NCBI RefSeq assembly: GCF_009695905.1 | Contig: NZ_VUNA01000014.1 | Coordinates: forward strand, 1 to 52,468 | Reading direction: 5' to 3' | DNA: 52,468 bases | Source: Mogibacterium kristiansenii | Lineage (GTDB): Bacteria > Bacillota > Clostridia > Peptostreptococcales > Anaerovoracaceae | In this document: in pieces, positions 1 to 7,916 of the stretch | Numbering within the stretch: the first letter of the stretch is position 1 | Layout of the letters: each line of letters starts with the position of its first letter | Translations under genes and position numbers: made by a program | The notes under the pieces: model-generated | Told to the model about the DNA's origin: nothing | Databases searched by the model: none | The model's input: the letters and a program-made list of their open reading frames with translations, nothing else

Positions 1-186
1 AAGATCGCAGGGCTCACGGCGGACCATTAGCCTGTAGGTAACCAATCCACGAATAACAGAGTGGCCACATGCCGGGAACTGTTAAATCAAAGCTCTTTCC
101 AGATGCTGTCAAGAAAATACAAATGTGCCATGCCGAGAGAAGAAACTTTCTTGTAATCGTCTCTTGACAACGGTCACTTCATAACA

Positions 187-490
187 GGTTTTGCGGGTAA
201 TCGTGCACCAAGTCCGGGCCGCCGGCGGGCCGAAAACCCTTCCGGACTTGGTGCACCGGGAACGGAGGTACAAGGTTTTGCGGGTAATCGTGCACCAAGT
301 CCGGACCGTCGGACGGTGGAAAATCCTTCGGGACTTGGTGCAAAAGGAACGGAGGCACAAGGGTTTGCGGGTTATCGTGCACCAAGCCCGTGCCCCTGGC
401 GGGCCGAAAACCCTTCGGGACTTGGTGCACCGGGAACGGAGGTACAAGGTTTTGCGGGTTATCGTGCACCAAGTCCTGAGCCGCCGGTTT
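187..490 (+). repeat. Tandem hairpin array A (period 87 bp)
   Basis: The TTTGCGGG motif recurs at 190, 277, 364 and 451, an exact 87-bp period. Each unit carries GTGCACCAAGTCCGG (203-217 in the first) and its perfect reverse complement (242-256). A 24-nt GC-rich spacer lies between them, and a 33-nt core (257-289) separates one unit's right arm from the next unit's left arm. The core holds ACGGAGG, three bases, then AAGGTTTTGCGGG, so it can be the loop of a 15-bp stem. Three cores are complete; the first is 5'-truncated. Open frames across it merely translate the repeat. Arrays B and C share the core but have other arm sequences. Confidence 0.9.
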
Positions 491-644
491 AAAAGCAAGC
501 CGGATGATAATAAATGTGTACTGAAGGGGAATTTTTTTTGTGGTACAGTAGGTGCACAAAGAGGCGGGGCGGCGAATACAACCCGCGCCGACTGCCGCCG
601 GAGGCGCAGAACGGAAGGCGGGCACGGAGCGAGAGGACGAAGCG
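491..644. other. Leader region before the Tad operon
   Basis: This 154-bp stretch separates array A from the first Tad gene. It has an AT-rich part (about 500-545, with an eight-T run at 532-539) followed by GC-rich sequence. I see a GATAAT-like hexamer near 505 but no convincing -35 partner. The operon promoter may lie here or inside or above the array. Bases 1-186, before the array, show no gene I can support. Confidence 0.4.
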
Positions 645-1493
645 ATGAGATTGAAATTGGTGATGAAGGATCGGGAATACCGGGATGCGTTGGCGAAGCG
701 AATTCGCCGGAGCCGGTGGAACCTGTACGTGATAATAGAAGATAATTTCCGGATGGAAGAGGATACGCTCCTGGTGACGGATGTGGGCGAAGGCAAGCTA
801 CGGGAAGGCATGGTGCTGCTGAGCTCGGAGTGCCGGCGGGAGATAGAAGGCAAGGGCCCCTATGTGCTGTTCAAGTATGCCGGCGTGGATGAGCTTCTGA
901 CGGACCTGCGGCTGTGTGCCTTTCTCTGGACGGGAAAAGGAGATTTGCGAAGGGGAGAGGACCGCATCGTTACCGTGGGTGCGGTGGAGCGCACGGATCT
1001 GGGACACCGGCTGGCGGAGCAGGTGGCCTTGGAATTGGGAGAACGCCTGGAAGAACGGGTACTGCTGCTGGATTTAACGTATTTTTATCGGGAGGGGCAG
1101 CCGGAAGAATCGGGAAATACCTTTCGAAAGCTGGTGTACTACCTTCAGAGCGGGAAGAACATTCCGGTGGAGGTGTTTTTTCGGCGGGAGAGGGGGAACG
1201 TGTTTCGGGTTCGAATGCCGCGGGGAATGAACGAGCTGATGAAGATTCCGGGGCGGGAATGTCTGGAGCTGATTCGGGAGATGGGACGGTATTTTTCGGC
1301 AGTGGTGTGCAGCGTGGGGGATTGCTTCTCGGAACGGAACATCGAGGTGATGAAGAATTCCGAGTGGTGCATCTACATGGCGGAGGAAGATATGCGGGAG
1401 TATTTTCCGAAGACGTCGCTGGTGGTGCCGGAGCGGGCCGGGGAGATTCGGAATGCGGCGCGGCTGGTACAAGGAATTTTGGAGACGCCGTGA
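645..1493 (+). CDS. TadZ/CpaE-like pilus assembly protein with degenerate P-loop
   Basis: The protein (282 aa) is the likely TadZ/CpaE-type polar organiser of the Tad pilus. An N-terminal half is followed by a MinD/ParA-like half. At residues 111-119 the sequence VGAVERTDL, leading to LLLDL at 140-144, sits where a deviant Walker A motif (GGxGKTT) and the first Asp strand would be. The lysine and glycines of a working P-loop are missing, so ATP binding is doubtful. The longer frame from 552 is rejected: 645 is the first ATG with a GAGAGGA-type ribosome site and gives a sensible start (MRLKLVMKD). It is followed by three 41-bp repeats and then cpaF. The assignment rests mostly on position and fold-like pattern. 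Confidence 0.7.
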   Translation: MRLKLVMKDREYRDALAKRIRRSRWNLYVIIEDNFRMEEDTLLVTDVGEGKLREGMVLLSSECRREIEGKGPYVLFKYAGVDELLTDLRLCAFLWTGKGDLRRGEDRIVTVGAVERTDLGHRLAEQVALELGERLEERVLLLDLTYFYREGQPEESGNTFRKLVYYLQSGKNIPVEVFFRRERGNVFRVRMPRGMNELMKIPGRECLELIREMGRYFSAVVCSVGDCFSERNIEVMKNSEWCIYMAEEDMREYFPKTSLVVPERAGEIRNAARLVQGILETP

Positions 1494-1615
1494 GTGCGGA
1501 GCACAGCGCAGGCCGAGTGCGGAGCACCGAGTAAAGGCGGAGCACAACGCAGGCCGAGTGCGAAGCACCGAGTAAAGGCGGAGCACACTGCAGGACAAGT
1601 GCTCCGCACCAAGAC
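1494..1615 (+). repeat. Three 41-bp tandem repeats between tadZ-like gene and cpaF
   Basis: AGGCCGAG starts at 1510 and 1551, with a degenerate third copy at 1592 (period 41). GTGCGGAGCAC at 1518-1528 has its exact reverse complement GTGCTCCGCAC at 1600-1610, so the whole spacer could fold as one large hairpin in the operon mRNA just before the cpaF ribosome site (AAAGGAG, 1620-1626). Confidence 0.75.
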
Positions 1616-1632
1616 ACAGCAAAGGAGATGCG

Positions 1633-2859
1633 ATGTTAAAGGAAGTGACGGAAAAGTACAGCCGGGAGCTGGATGGTTTTATCCGGGAATTGCGGAAGAA
1701 GCTGTCCCACTCGGAGGTGGCGGAGGATGCGGAGCGGCTGCTGAAATATGTGGAGGATGAGTTTTTCGGGTCGGAGCTGGCCAGCCGGGTGGAGTATTGG
1801 GAGATTTGCGATATGGTGCGGGCGGTGTACCTTCGCCTCCGGAGTAAGTACGGAATCCTGCAGGAATATTTGGAGGATCCGGCCATCAACGAGATTATGG
1901 TGAACGGGCCGGAGCATATTTTTGTGGAGAAGAACCGGAAGGTGCAGGCGGTGGACAACGCGTTTATTTCGGCAGAGGAACTGGAGGGGGTGATCCGTAT
2001 GCTGGCATCGGACGTGCACCGGGAGATCAACGAAGCGAATCCCATCGTGGACGCGCGGATGCCTAGCGGGTACCGAATCAACGGGGTGCTTCGGAATGTG
2101 GCGCTGAACGGACCGTCTCTCACCATCCGGAAATTCGCGGAATCCATGATTACCATGGAAGAGCTGGTGCAGCGGAAGAGCTTGACGGAGGAGTGCAAGG
2201 AGGACCTGTGTGCGCTGACGGAGTGCGGATACAATATTTTTATCAGCGGCGGAACATCCTCGGGCAAAACCACCATGCTCAATGCGCTGGCATCCTACAT
2301 TCATCCGGAGGAGCGGGTGGTGATCATTGAGGATTCCGCGGAGCTGCAGCTGAATCACCTGGAGAACCGGGTGCAGATGGAGTGCCGCAGCGCCAATTCC
2401 ATCGGGAAGGGAGAGGTGCGGATGGACCAATTGATTCGCACCAGCCTGCGGATGCGGCCGGACCGGATTATCGTGGGGGAAGTGCGGGGCGGAGAGGTTT
2501 TGGATATGATTCAGGCCATGAACACGGGCCATTCCGGGAGCATTTCCACCGGCCACGGGAATTCCATTCGGGGCATGCTGAACCGTCTGGAGACCATGTA
2601 CATGATGGGCGCCCAGGTGCCGGTGTACACGGTGCGGAATCAGATTGCCAATGCCATTGAGATTTTCGTGCACCTGAAGCGGGACGGCGATGGGAACCGG
2701 CGGGTGATGGAAGTGGCGGAGCTGGCGGGGTTCGACGGAAAGGAATACAACATCAATTATCTGTATCGTATTGATGGGGCGGGAGCACTGGTTCGAACCG
2801 GGAATGCGCTGCTGCATCGGGATAACCTAAAAAGAGGTGGCATGAATGACCGACTTTAG
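1633..2859 (+). CDS. cpaF: Tad pilus secretion ATPase CpaF/TadA
   Basis: This is the hexameric ATPase that powers Tad (Flp) pilus assembly at the cytoplasmic face of the membrane (408 aa). An N-terminal helical region (about 1-75) precedes the CpaF domain. Walker A is GGTSSGKTT at 206-214, followed by the IEDSAELQL strand and the Walker B-like RIIVGEVRG at 278-286. TGHSGSISTGHGNS (298-311) is the usual histidine-rich segment of secretion ATPases. The start has AAAGGAG seven bases upstream. Its end overlaps the tadB start by 14 bp, which points to translational coupling. Confidence 0.95.
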   Translation: MLKEVTEKYSRELDGFIRELRKKLSHSEVAEDAERLLKYVEDEFFGSELASRVEYWEICDMVRAVYLRLRSKYGILQEYLEDPAINEIMVNGPEHIFVEKNRKVQAVDNAFISAEELEGVIRMLASDVHREINEANPIVDARMPSGYRINGVLRNVALNGPSLTIRKFAESMITMEELVQRKSLTEECKEDLCALTECGYNIFISGGTSSGKTTMLNALASYIHPEERVVIIEDSAELQLNHLENRVQMECRSANSIGKGEVRMDQLIRTSLRMRPDRIIVGEVRGGEVLDMIQAMNTGHSGSISTGHGNSIRGMLNRLETMYMMGAQVPVYTVRNQIANAIEIFVHLKRDGDGNRRVMEVAELAGFDGKEYNINYLYRIDGAGALVRTGNALLHRDNLKRGGMNDRL

Positions 2860-3589
2860 AATTTATGAAATGTCCCGGAGAGAAAACGCGGTGTTCTACG
2901 GGGTTTCCGGGACGGTCGCCCTGTTGGTGGCCCTGTTGTTCTACCGAAACATCCTGTTCGGCGCAGTGATTATCCCCTTTCTGCCGAGGCTGAAGAAATT
3001 CGCCGTGGAGATATTAAAGGAACGAAGAAGGCGGGAGTACCTGATGCAGTTCAAGGATTTCCTGTTCATCGCCGCCACTTCCATCGGCGCCGGGCGGTCC
3101 ATGAAAGATTCCATCGAGGAAGCGATTCCCCGGATGGTGGATATTTACGATGAAGATGCCATTCTGGTGCGGGAAATGAAACTCGTCCATCAGCGAATCG
3201 AGCACGGCAACGAAGATGACGTGGATGTGCTGGCGGACCTGGCCGCCTTGAGCGGGCAGGAGGATGTGATTGATTTCGTGACCATTTATGCCACTTGCAA
3301 GATTACCGGTGCCAGCCTAATTCGGGCCATGAATCAAGCCGCCATGGTGATCATCGACAAAATGACCATCGAGCGGGAGATTCGGGAGTTGATTCGGCGA
3401 AAGGAGCAGGAAGGGTTGATCATCCTCCTGGCACCGGTGGTGGTGATTCTTTTTCTGAACCTGGCCTCGCCGGATTATATTGCCCCCATGTACGAAACCA
3501 TTCGGGGGCGGCTGATTATGACGGGAATGATTGGGGCGAATGTTGGAATTTATGAATTGGTGCAGCGGATTGTAAAGGTGAAGATATGA
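2846..3589 (+). CDS. tadB: Tad pilus inner-membrane platform protein TadB
   Basis: This polytopic platform protein (247 aa) carries a type II secretion F (GspF) domain. Hydrophobic segments lie near residues 15-45, then the F domain with IAATSIGAGRSMKDSIEEA (about 74-92), and a C-terminal membrane pair beginning LIILLAPVVVILFL. It partners CpaF and TadC in extruding pilin. The start codon lies inside the end of cpaF with AAAGAGGTGG just upstream, and its own stop overlaps the next start by 4 bp. Assignment as TadB rather than TadC rests on gene order. Confidence 0.85.
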   Translation: MTDFRIYEMSRRENAVFYGVSGTVALLVALLFYRNILFGAVIIPFLPRLKKFAVEILKERRRREYLMQFKDFLFIAATSIGAGRSMKDSIEEAIPRMVDIYDEDAILVREMKLVHQRIEHGNEDDVDVLADLAALSGQEDVIDFVTIYATCKITGASLIRAMNQAAMVIIDKMTIEREIRELIRRKEQEGLIILLAPVVVILFLNLASPDYIAPMYETIRGRLIMTGMIGANVGIYELVQRIVKVKI

Positions 3590-4632
3590 ATGAAAAAATA
3601 CAGCAAATGGCAGAATCGAAGGTCGTTCGGTGGATCCGGGAGATGCTTCGGCGGATTCGGGCGGACCCGTCGCTGCTTCGGCAGCTTTATGGAATTACGT
3701 TGGTGTGTGCCCTTTTCCTGGCTTCTTTTGTGATAAAAAGCGGCCTGGAATCGGGAAAATACATCGTGGACGGAAGCGGCAACGTGACGGGGATTCAGCG
3801 GCGGTCCCTCAATTCCTACGAGGAGTACCCCGTGCGGGTGCGGATTCAGGGAAAGGACGAAGTGCTGGAGAAGGAGGTGATTATTTCCAAGCGTTCCCTG
3901 AAGGAGATGGAGGAAAGCCGGAACGCCGGGAAGAAAGACCGGCGAAAGGAGGTGAAGCAGAACCGGGAGATGGAGCTGGGCCGGATTCTTTCCGACATCG
4001 AATCGTCTGCGGGCAAAAAGATTGATTTTCCGTCGGAGCTTTCCGATGGCAGCCCCATCACCTGGCAGAAGGGGGATCCGGGCCGCAGCGAAGAGCTGAC
4101 CATTTTTGGAATGTACTGTCTGTTGGTTGGAATGGCGCTCTACAGCCGCCTGGCTCCCCGTAAGAAGAAAAAGGGCGACGACGGCCTTCTTCGAGGACTT
4201 CCCAGATTCGTGAATCAGCTGGTGATGATGCTCTATGCCGGGGTGATTCTCAGCGATGCGTTTGACCGGATCTGCCAGAGCTATTCTATGATTCCGGCAG
4301 AGGCCCGAAGCGATTTCGAAAACGAGATGGTGGAGCTGTACCGAGGACATCGGGACCACCGGGTGAGTACGGCCATGCTGCTGAATCATTTTGCGGGAAT
4401 GCACAACGTAAAGGAAATGCTGCGAATTTCCACCATTCTGCTGGAAAACGAACGTCGGGGAAGCGACGTGGTGGAAAGTCTCAGCCGGGAGAGCCGATTT
4501 CTGTGGGAGGAACGTAAAATCGTGGCGGCGGAGAAGGGCAAAGCCATCGATACCAAAATGGCCGGGCCCCTGGGCCTGCTGCTGATCCTGCTGATTGTGG
4601 TGACCATGGCGCCGGCGATTCTGGTGATGTGA
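3586..4632 (+). CDS. tadC: Tad pilus platform protein TadC-like
   Basis: This is the second GspF-type platform protein of the Tad machine (348 aa). A first membrane segment (about 35-52) is followed by a long charged, soluble insert (about 55-165). Another membrane segment comes next (IFGMYCLLVGMALYSRL), then the F-domain region and a C-terminal hydrophobic stretch GLLLILLIVVTMAPAILVM. The soluble insert makes it longer than a minimal TadC. The ATG overlaps the tadB stop (ATGA). The order cpaF-tadB-tadC-pilin is the usual Tad order. Confidence 0.82.
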   Translation: MNEKIQQMAESKVVRWIREMLRRIRADPSLLRQLYGITLVCALFLASFVIKSGLESGKYIVDGSGNVTGIQRRSLNSYEEYPVRVRIQGKDEVLEKEVIISKRSLKEMEESRNAGKKDRRKEVKQNREMELGRILSDIESSAGKKIDFPSELSDGSPITWQKGDPGRSEELTIFGMYCLLVGMALYSRLAPRKKKKGDDGLLRGLPRFVNQLVMMLYAGVILSDAFDRICQSYSMIPAEARSDFENEMVELYRGHRDHRVSTAMLLNHFAGMHNVKEMLRISTILLENERRGSDVVESLSRESRFLWEERKIVAAEKGKAIDTKMAGPLGLLLILLIVVTMAPAILVM

Positions 4633-4665
4633 GGAAATGATTTGTTTGAAAGGAAGGTAATTGCG

Positions 4666-4818
4666 ATGATGAAATTGTTGAAACAGAAGCGAGGAATGGA
4701 AATGGTGCAGGTAGCCATACTGGTGGCCATTGCGGTGGCCCTGGGAATTATTTTCAAATCCCAGATTACCGCGTTCGTCAACGAGGTGTTCTCCAAGCTG
4801 GACGCGGGCCAGTTCTGA
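4666..4818 (+). CDS. Flp/type IVb-like small pilin (50 aa)
   Basis: This short gene was found by reading the gap between tadC and the next pseudopilin. Translation gives MMKLLKQKRGMEMVQVAILVAIAVALGI and so on, ending KLDAGQF. A basic leader ends at G10, then comes E12 and a 20-residue hydrophobic helix (VQVAILVAIAVALGIIF). That is the class III prepilin pattern, with cleavage probably after G10 and E at or near position +2. AAAGGAAGG lies 7 bases before the ATG. It is the only candidate for the major pilin subunit in the locus. The size fits mature Flp pilins. Confidence 0.85.
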   Translation: MMKLLKQKRGMEMVQVAILVAIAVALGIIFKSQITAFVNEVFSKLDAGQF

Positions 4819-4820
4819 CC

Positions 4821-5153
4821 ATGAAAGGGATTCTGAAGAGTCGCCGGGGAAATGAATTTGTGGAGGCGGCCGTGGCCATTCCCCTGATTACCGCAGCGGT
4901 ATTGCTAATTCTAAATCTCTTTGTATTCTATCTTAACATTCTGGCAACCGGGGTGAAAGGTCACAAGGAAGCTTGTCGGCGCTGGGATTCGGACCGGGAA
5001 GCGGTGATAAAAGTATACCGGAAGAGCGAAAGCGTCCGGATGGCGCCGGCGGGCATTCTGCGGACGCGGCCGGAATGCCGGCTGGAAATTCGGTCCTATG
5101 AGTTTAACGAGGATTTGTTGGTGCGAGCAAAGGAAGTGCTTCATGAAGAATAG
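4821..5153 (+). CDS. TadE-like pseudopilin
   Basis: This minor pilin-like protein (110 aa) starts MKGILKSRRGNEFVEAAVAI, a TadE-type N-terminus with basic leader, G-N-E-F-V-E and a hydrophobic helix to about residue 37. The remainder is a small Arg/Glu-rich extracytoplasmic domain. It begins 3 bp after the pilin stop and ends 11 bp after the next gene starts, so it belongs to the same operon. The subunit probably primes or caps the pilus. Confidence 0.75.
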   Translation: MKGILKSRRGNEFVEAAVAIPLITAAVLLILNLFVFYLNILATGVKGHKEACRRWDSDREAVIKVYRKSESVRMAPAGILRTRPECRLEIRSYEFNEDLLVRAKEVLHEE

Positions 5154-6465
5154 AAAAGGCTCTGCCACCGTTCTGATGGCGATGATTTCGGTATCCCTTA
5201 GCATGGCGATTCTTTCTTCTATTATAGTAATCCGGCAGATGACGCTGAACAGCATCTGCCGGAGTTACGGAAACGTGTGGACCCGGGGAATCCTGTCGGA
5301 ATACGACCGGCACCTCCTCCGGGATTACGGCATCATGGGATTCTACGGAAACAATCCGGAGGTGGCAAGAAAATTAGAATACTACATGCATTATTCCCTG
5401 AGCAATCGGCTTCAGGTGCGCAGCCTGTCGGCCACGGCGGATCTGAACGGCTATGAGCTGTCGGAACCGGAGAATTTTCGGAGAGCCATGGCCAACAGCT
5501 TCGGGACGGAGTCCCTGGAAGTGTTGTTGAAGAAGGAAAAAAGAAAGGACCGGGGGGACCTTGCGGCGTCCGAGAAGCCGGGGAATAAAGGGGCGCAAAA
5601 GGCCGAGAACCTTCCTCGGGAAATCAAAAATCCGGTGGTGCTTCACACTCTGCCTTCGGCCCAAGGAGAAAGTTCTTTTTCCCCGGATTCGGTGATTGAA
5701 GCGCTGAAGTCCGGAAAATTCGTTTCGCCCGGCGGCGGATCGGTAAAGAACGTCCCGATGGAAATTGTTTTTATGAGAAAGTACATGAACAGCTATCGCC
5801 GAACGGCGGACGGCAAGAAACATTACTTTCGAAACGAATGGGAGTACGTTCTCAAAGGGGCGGCGAACGACGAGACCAACCTGAAAAGCTGCCGGCGGCG
5901 CCTTTTTCTGATTCGGAACGGGCTGAATCTGGCCTATCTGTACAAGGATCCGGAGAAGGTGGAAGTGGTGACGGCGATTGCGGAAATCATCTCGCCGGGC
6001 CCCATGGGGGTGGTGACTCAGGGCATTCTCATGGAAGCCTGGGCGGCGCTGGAGTCGGAGAAGGACGTGGAAAATCTGCTGGCGGGCAGGCGGGTGCCGG
6101 TGATGAAAACCGCGGCCACCTGGAACACGGGCATTGAGGGAATTCTGAAGGACGAGGAGGTGCAAAAAAAATTAGACGAGGATTCCCGGAAGCTGCTGAA
6201 GGAGAAAGGAGGTGAGGTGTCGGAGGCGGCCGGGAAGTCTGCCGGAAAAGTGGTGGAAGAAGGGCTGGATTACGAAGAGTACCTGATGATCATGATTCTG
6301 GTCCTGCCGGAGGAAACCCGGCTGCGCCGCCTCATGGACCTGGTGCAGATTAACATGAAATATCGGTATTACCGGGATTTTAACCTGGCGGAATATTACG
6401 GAGGGGTGAGTTTTGCGATTCATGTTAACGGAAAAAAATATGCATACAGCAGAGAATATCGGTAA
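5143..6465 (+). CDS. TadG/DUF5702-like membrane-anchored pilus protein
   Basis: This 440-aa protein has one N-terminal membrane segment (MKNRKGSATVLMAMISVSLS, hydrophobic to about residue 28), then a long extracytoplasmic part with no motif I recognise. It resembles the DUF5702-type proteins of clostridial Tad loci in length, N-terminal KGSATV motif and position; that family name is from memory. The longer frame from 5098 is rejected because AAAGGAAG sits just before the ATG at 5143. The stop lies 53 bp inside the next gene. Confidence 0.65.
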   Translation: MKNRKGSATVLMAMISVSLSMAILSSIIVIRQMTLNSICRSYGNVWTRGILSEYDRHLLRDYGIMGFYGNNPEVARKLEYYMHYSLSNRLQVRSLSATADLNGYELSEPENFRRAMANSFGTESLEVLLKKEKRKDRGDLAASEKPGNKGAQKAENLPREIKNPVVLHTLPSAQGESSFSPDSVIEALKSGKFVSPGGGSVKNVPMEIVFMRKYMNSYRRTADGKKHYFRNEWEYVLKGAANDETNLKSCRRRLFLIRNGLNLAYLYKDPEKVEVVTAIAEIISPGPMGVVTQGILMEAWAALESEKDVENLLAGRRVPVMKTAATWNTGIEGILKDEEVQKKLDEDSRKLLKEKGGEVSEAAGKSAGKVVEEGLDYEEYLMIMILVLPEETRLRRLMDLVQINMKYRYYRDFNLAEYYGGVSFAIHVNGKKYAYSREYR

Positions 6466-7255
6466 GGAGAGGCGGAAATCCCGGAATCCTTTCACCGGCC
6501 GTCGGCGGGGAGATTGCCGGCGGGGAAGCTATGTCGTGGAGGCGGCCATCACCCTTCCCGTGCTTCTCATCGCCATGATTGTGCTGTCCTCTATCGTTCT
6601 GTACTATTCCTGCATCGAGGATGCGGCTTTTATCACCGCCACGGAATTTCGGAAGGGGAGCATCGAAGCGGTGGTCAGCGAAGGGCAGCCCCTGATTCCG
6701 CTGGAGGTGGCCGAGCGAACCCGGGACAATCACCCCATCCTGGATTCCCATCGGATTCTGGAGTACGGCTTTCGCAAGAACCGAAACGGCCTGAACGAGC
6801 TGATTTACCTGAACCTGGAGCTGGACATGAAAACCCGGAATCCTTTGGGAATCCTCAGTCAATCCCGGTACGATTCCGCGCTGATGACTCGGGCCTATGT
6901 GGGGCAGGTTCGAAACTGCAAAGCCATGACGGAGGCGGAATTCCGGAACGAACTGGCGGATGGCGTCTTTATTTTTCCCCAGGATGGGGAGAAGTACCAC
7001 AACAAGAACTGCACTTTCGTCCGGTCGGAAACCAAAGCCGTGGCACTGACGGAATCGGTCAAAAGAAAATATACGGGATGCCGAGTCTGCCGGAGCAAGG
7101 AGGCGGCGTCCGGAACCAGGGTGTACGTATTTCCGGAATACGGTTCTCGGTATCACCTGCCCGGATGCCGGGTACTGGAGCGGCGGTGCATCGAAATTGA
7201 AAAGGATGTGGCGAAGGAGCGGAAATACACCCCGTGCAGCAAGTGCGGCGGGTAG
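6413..7255 (+). CDS. TadE-like pseudopilin with two C-terminal Cys/His modules
   Basis: The N-terminal part has a long basic leader, then RGSYVVEAAITLPVLLIAMI, a TadE-type segment. After a domain of about 120 residues come two copies of a Cys/His module: FPQDGEKYHNKNC...YTGCRVC (about 184-228) and FPEYGSRYHLPGC...YTPCSKC (about 235-280). Each has a Y-H-x3-C then C-x2-C spacing that would suit a zinc site. The start is taken as TTG 6413 because GGAGG lies 8 bases upstream; ATG 6422 is the alternative. Two metal modules on a pseudopilin are unusual. Confidence 0.72.
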   Translation: MRFMLTEKNMHTAENIGKERRKSRNPFTGRRRGDCRRGSYVVEAAITLPVLLIAMIVLSSIVLYYSCIEDAAFITATEFRKGSIEAVVSEGQPLIPLEVAERTRDNHPILDSHRILEYGFRKNRNGLNELIYLNLELDMKTRNPLGILSQSRYDSALMTRAYVGQVRNCKAMTEAEFRNELADGVFIFPQDGEKYHNKNCTFVRSETKAVALTESVKRKYTGCRVCRSKEAASGTRVYVFPEYGSRYHLPGCRVLERRCIEIEKDVAKERKYTPCSKCGG

Positions 7256-7276
7256 GGGAAAAGAAAGGAGGACACT

Positions 7277-7807
7277 ATGGAAGAGCGGCTCAGCCGGCGG
7301 ATTGTAGGCCACTCCATTCCGGAGTACATGATTGAGATTTTGATTCAGGATTATGCGGGGACCTTCCTGCGGATGGTGGTTTCTCGGAATGCGGGCGTCT
7401 ACGACCTGTCCTACGAGCAGAACGGCTACCGGCGCTGCATGGCGCAGCGCCTTCCTTCCCCGGAAAAGTTCCGTTTGCTGGAGCTCCTGTACGACATAAA
7501 TGAAGAGAACGAAAATCACCTGATTCCCGCGGAGCGGTACATGCTGGAGCCAGAATTGATCTATTGGAAGGACCATCGGATCGGTCGGAAAACCGTGCGG
7601 TTGTTGTTTTATCCCGATGTGAAGGGGGAGCCGTTCCTGCGAAAATGGCTGATTTTGATAGAAAAAATATTGAACCCCGGCGTCCCGGAGGAGAAGGGGC
7701 TGCTGGAACAGATGCGGTACCTCCTGCAGAAGAGCAATGACCCGGAGAAATTGCGGGATCTGATTCAGGCTGCCCGGATTCGCTGCGAAGGCTCGGCGGA
7801 AGAGTAA
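7277..7807 (+). CDS. DUF6382-like protein of the Tad locus, no FHA domain
   Basis: This soluble protein (176 aa) has no membrane segment. The central pattern YDLSYEQNGYRR, then LLELLYDI, then YMLEPELIYW and VRLLFYPDVKG, resembles the N-terminal domain (DUF6382, from memory) that clostridial Tad operons usually fuse to an FHA phosphothreonine-binding domain. Here the chain stops without FHA. AAAGGAGG precedes the ATG. It is the last gene of the operon. No strong terminator follows, only a 7-bp hairpin at 7838-7855. Confidence 0.55.
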   Translation: MEERLSRRIVGHSIPEYMIEILIQDYAGTFLRMVVSRNAGVYDLSYEQNGYRRCMAQRLPSPEKFRLLELLYDINEENENHLIPAERYMLEPELIYWKDHRIGRKTVRLLFYPDVKGEPFLRKWLILIEKILNPGVPEEKGLLEQMRYLLQKSNDPEKLRDLIQAARIRCEGSAEE

Positions 7808-7855
7808 TCGGAAGAATAACCGGCGGAAGAACAGCGGCCGATTTGCAAAAATCGG

Positions 7856-7884
7856 TGGCAAAAAAAGCCTCCTTCATATATAAT
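7856..7884 (+). promoter_or_regulatory. Candidate promoter for ispH-S1
   Basis: TATAAT at 7879-7884 has a poor -35 (TGGCAA, 7856-7861) at 17 bp. The -10 is perfect and lies 33 bp before the gene, so a start here is likely although the -35 is weak. Confidence 0.45.
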
Positions 7885-7916
7885 CAATCTATTATGGATG
7901 TAGGAGGAAATCGGAA

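Noticed and set aside
187-490. CRISPR array
   Set aside because: The repeat unit is the whole 86-87 bp with near-identical spacers, the arms are array-specific, and there are no cas genes in the window.
109-745. ORFs on both strands over array A and the Tad leader
   Set aside because: They are translations of the 87-bp repeat and its flank, with no ribosome site and overlap with a better-supported gene start.
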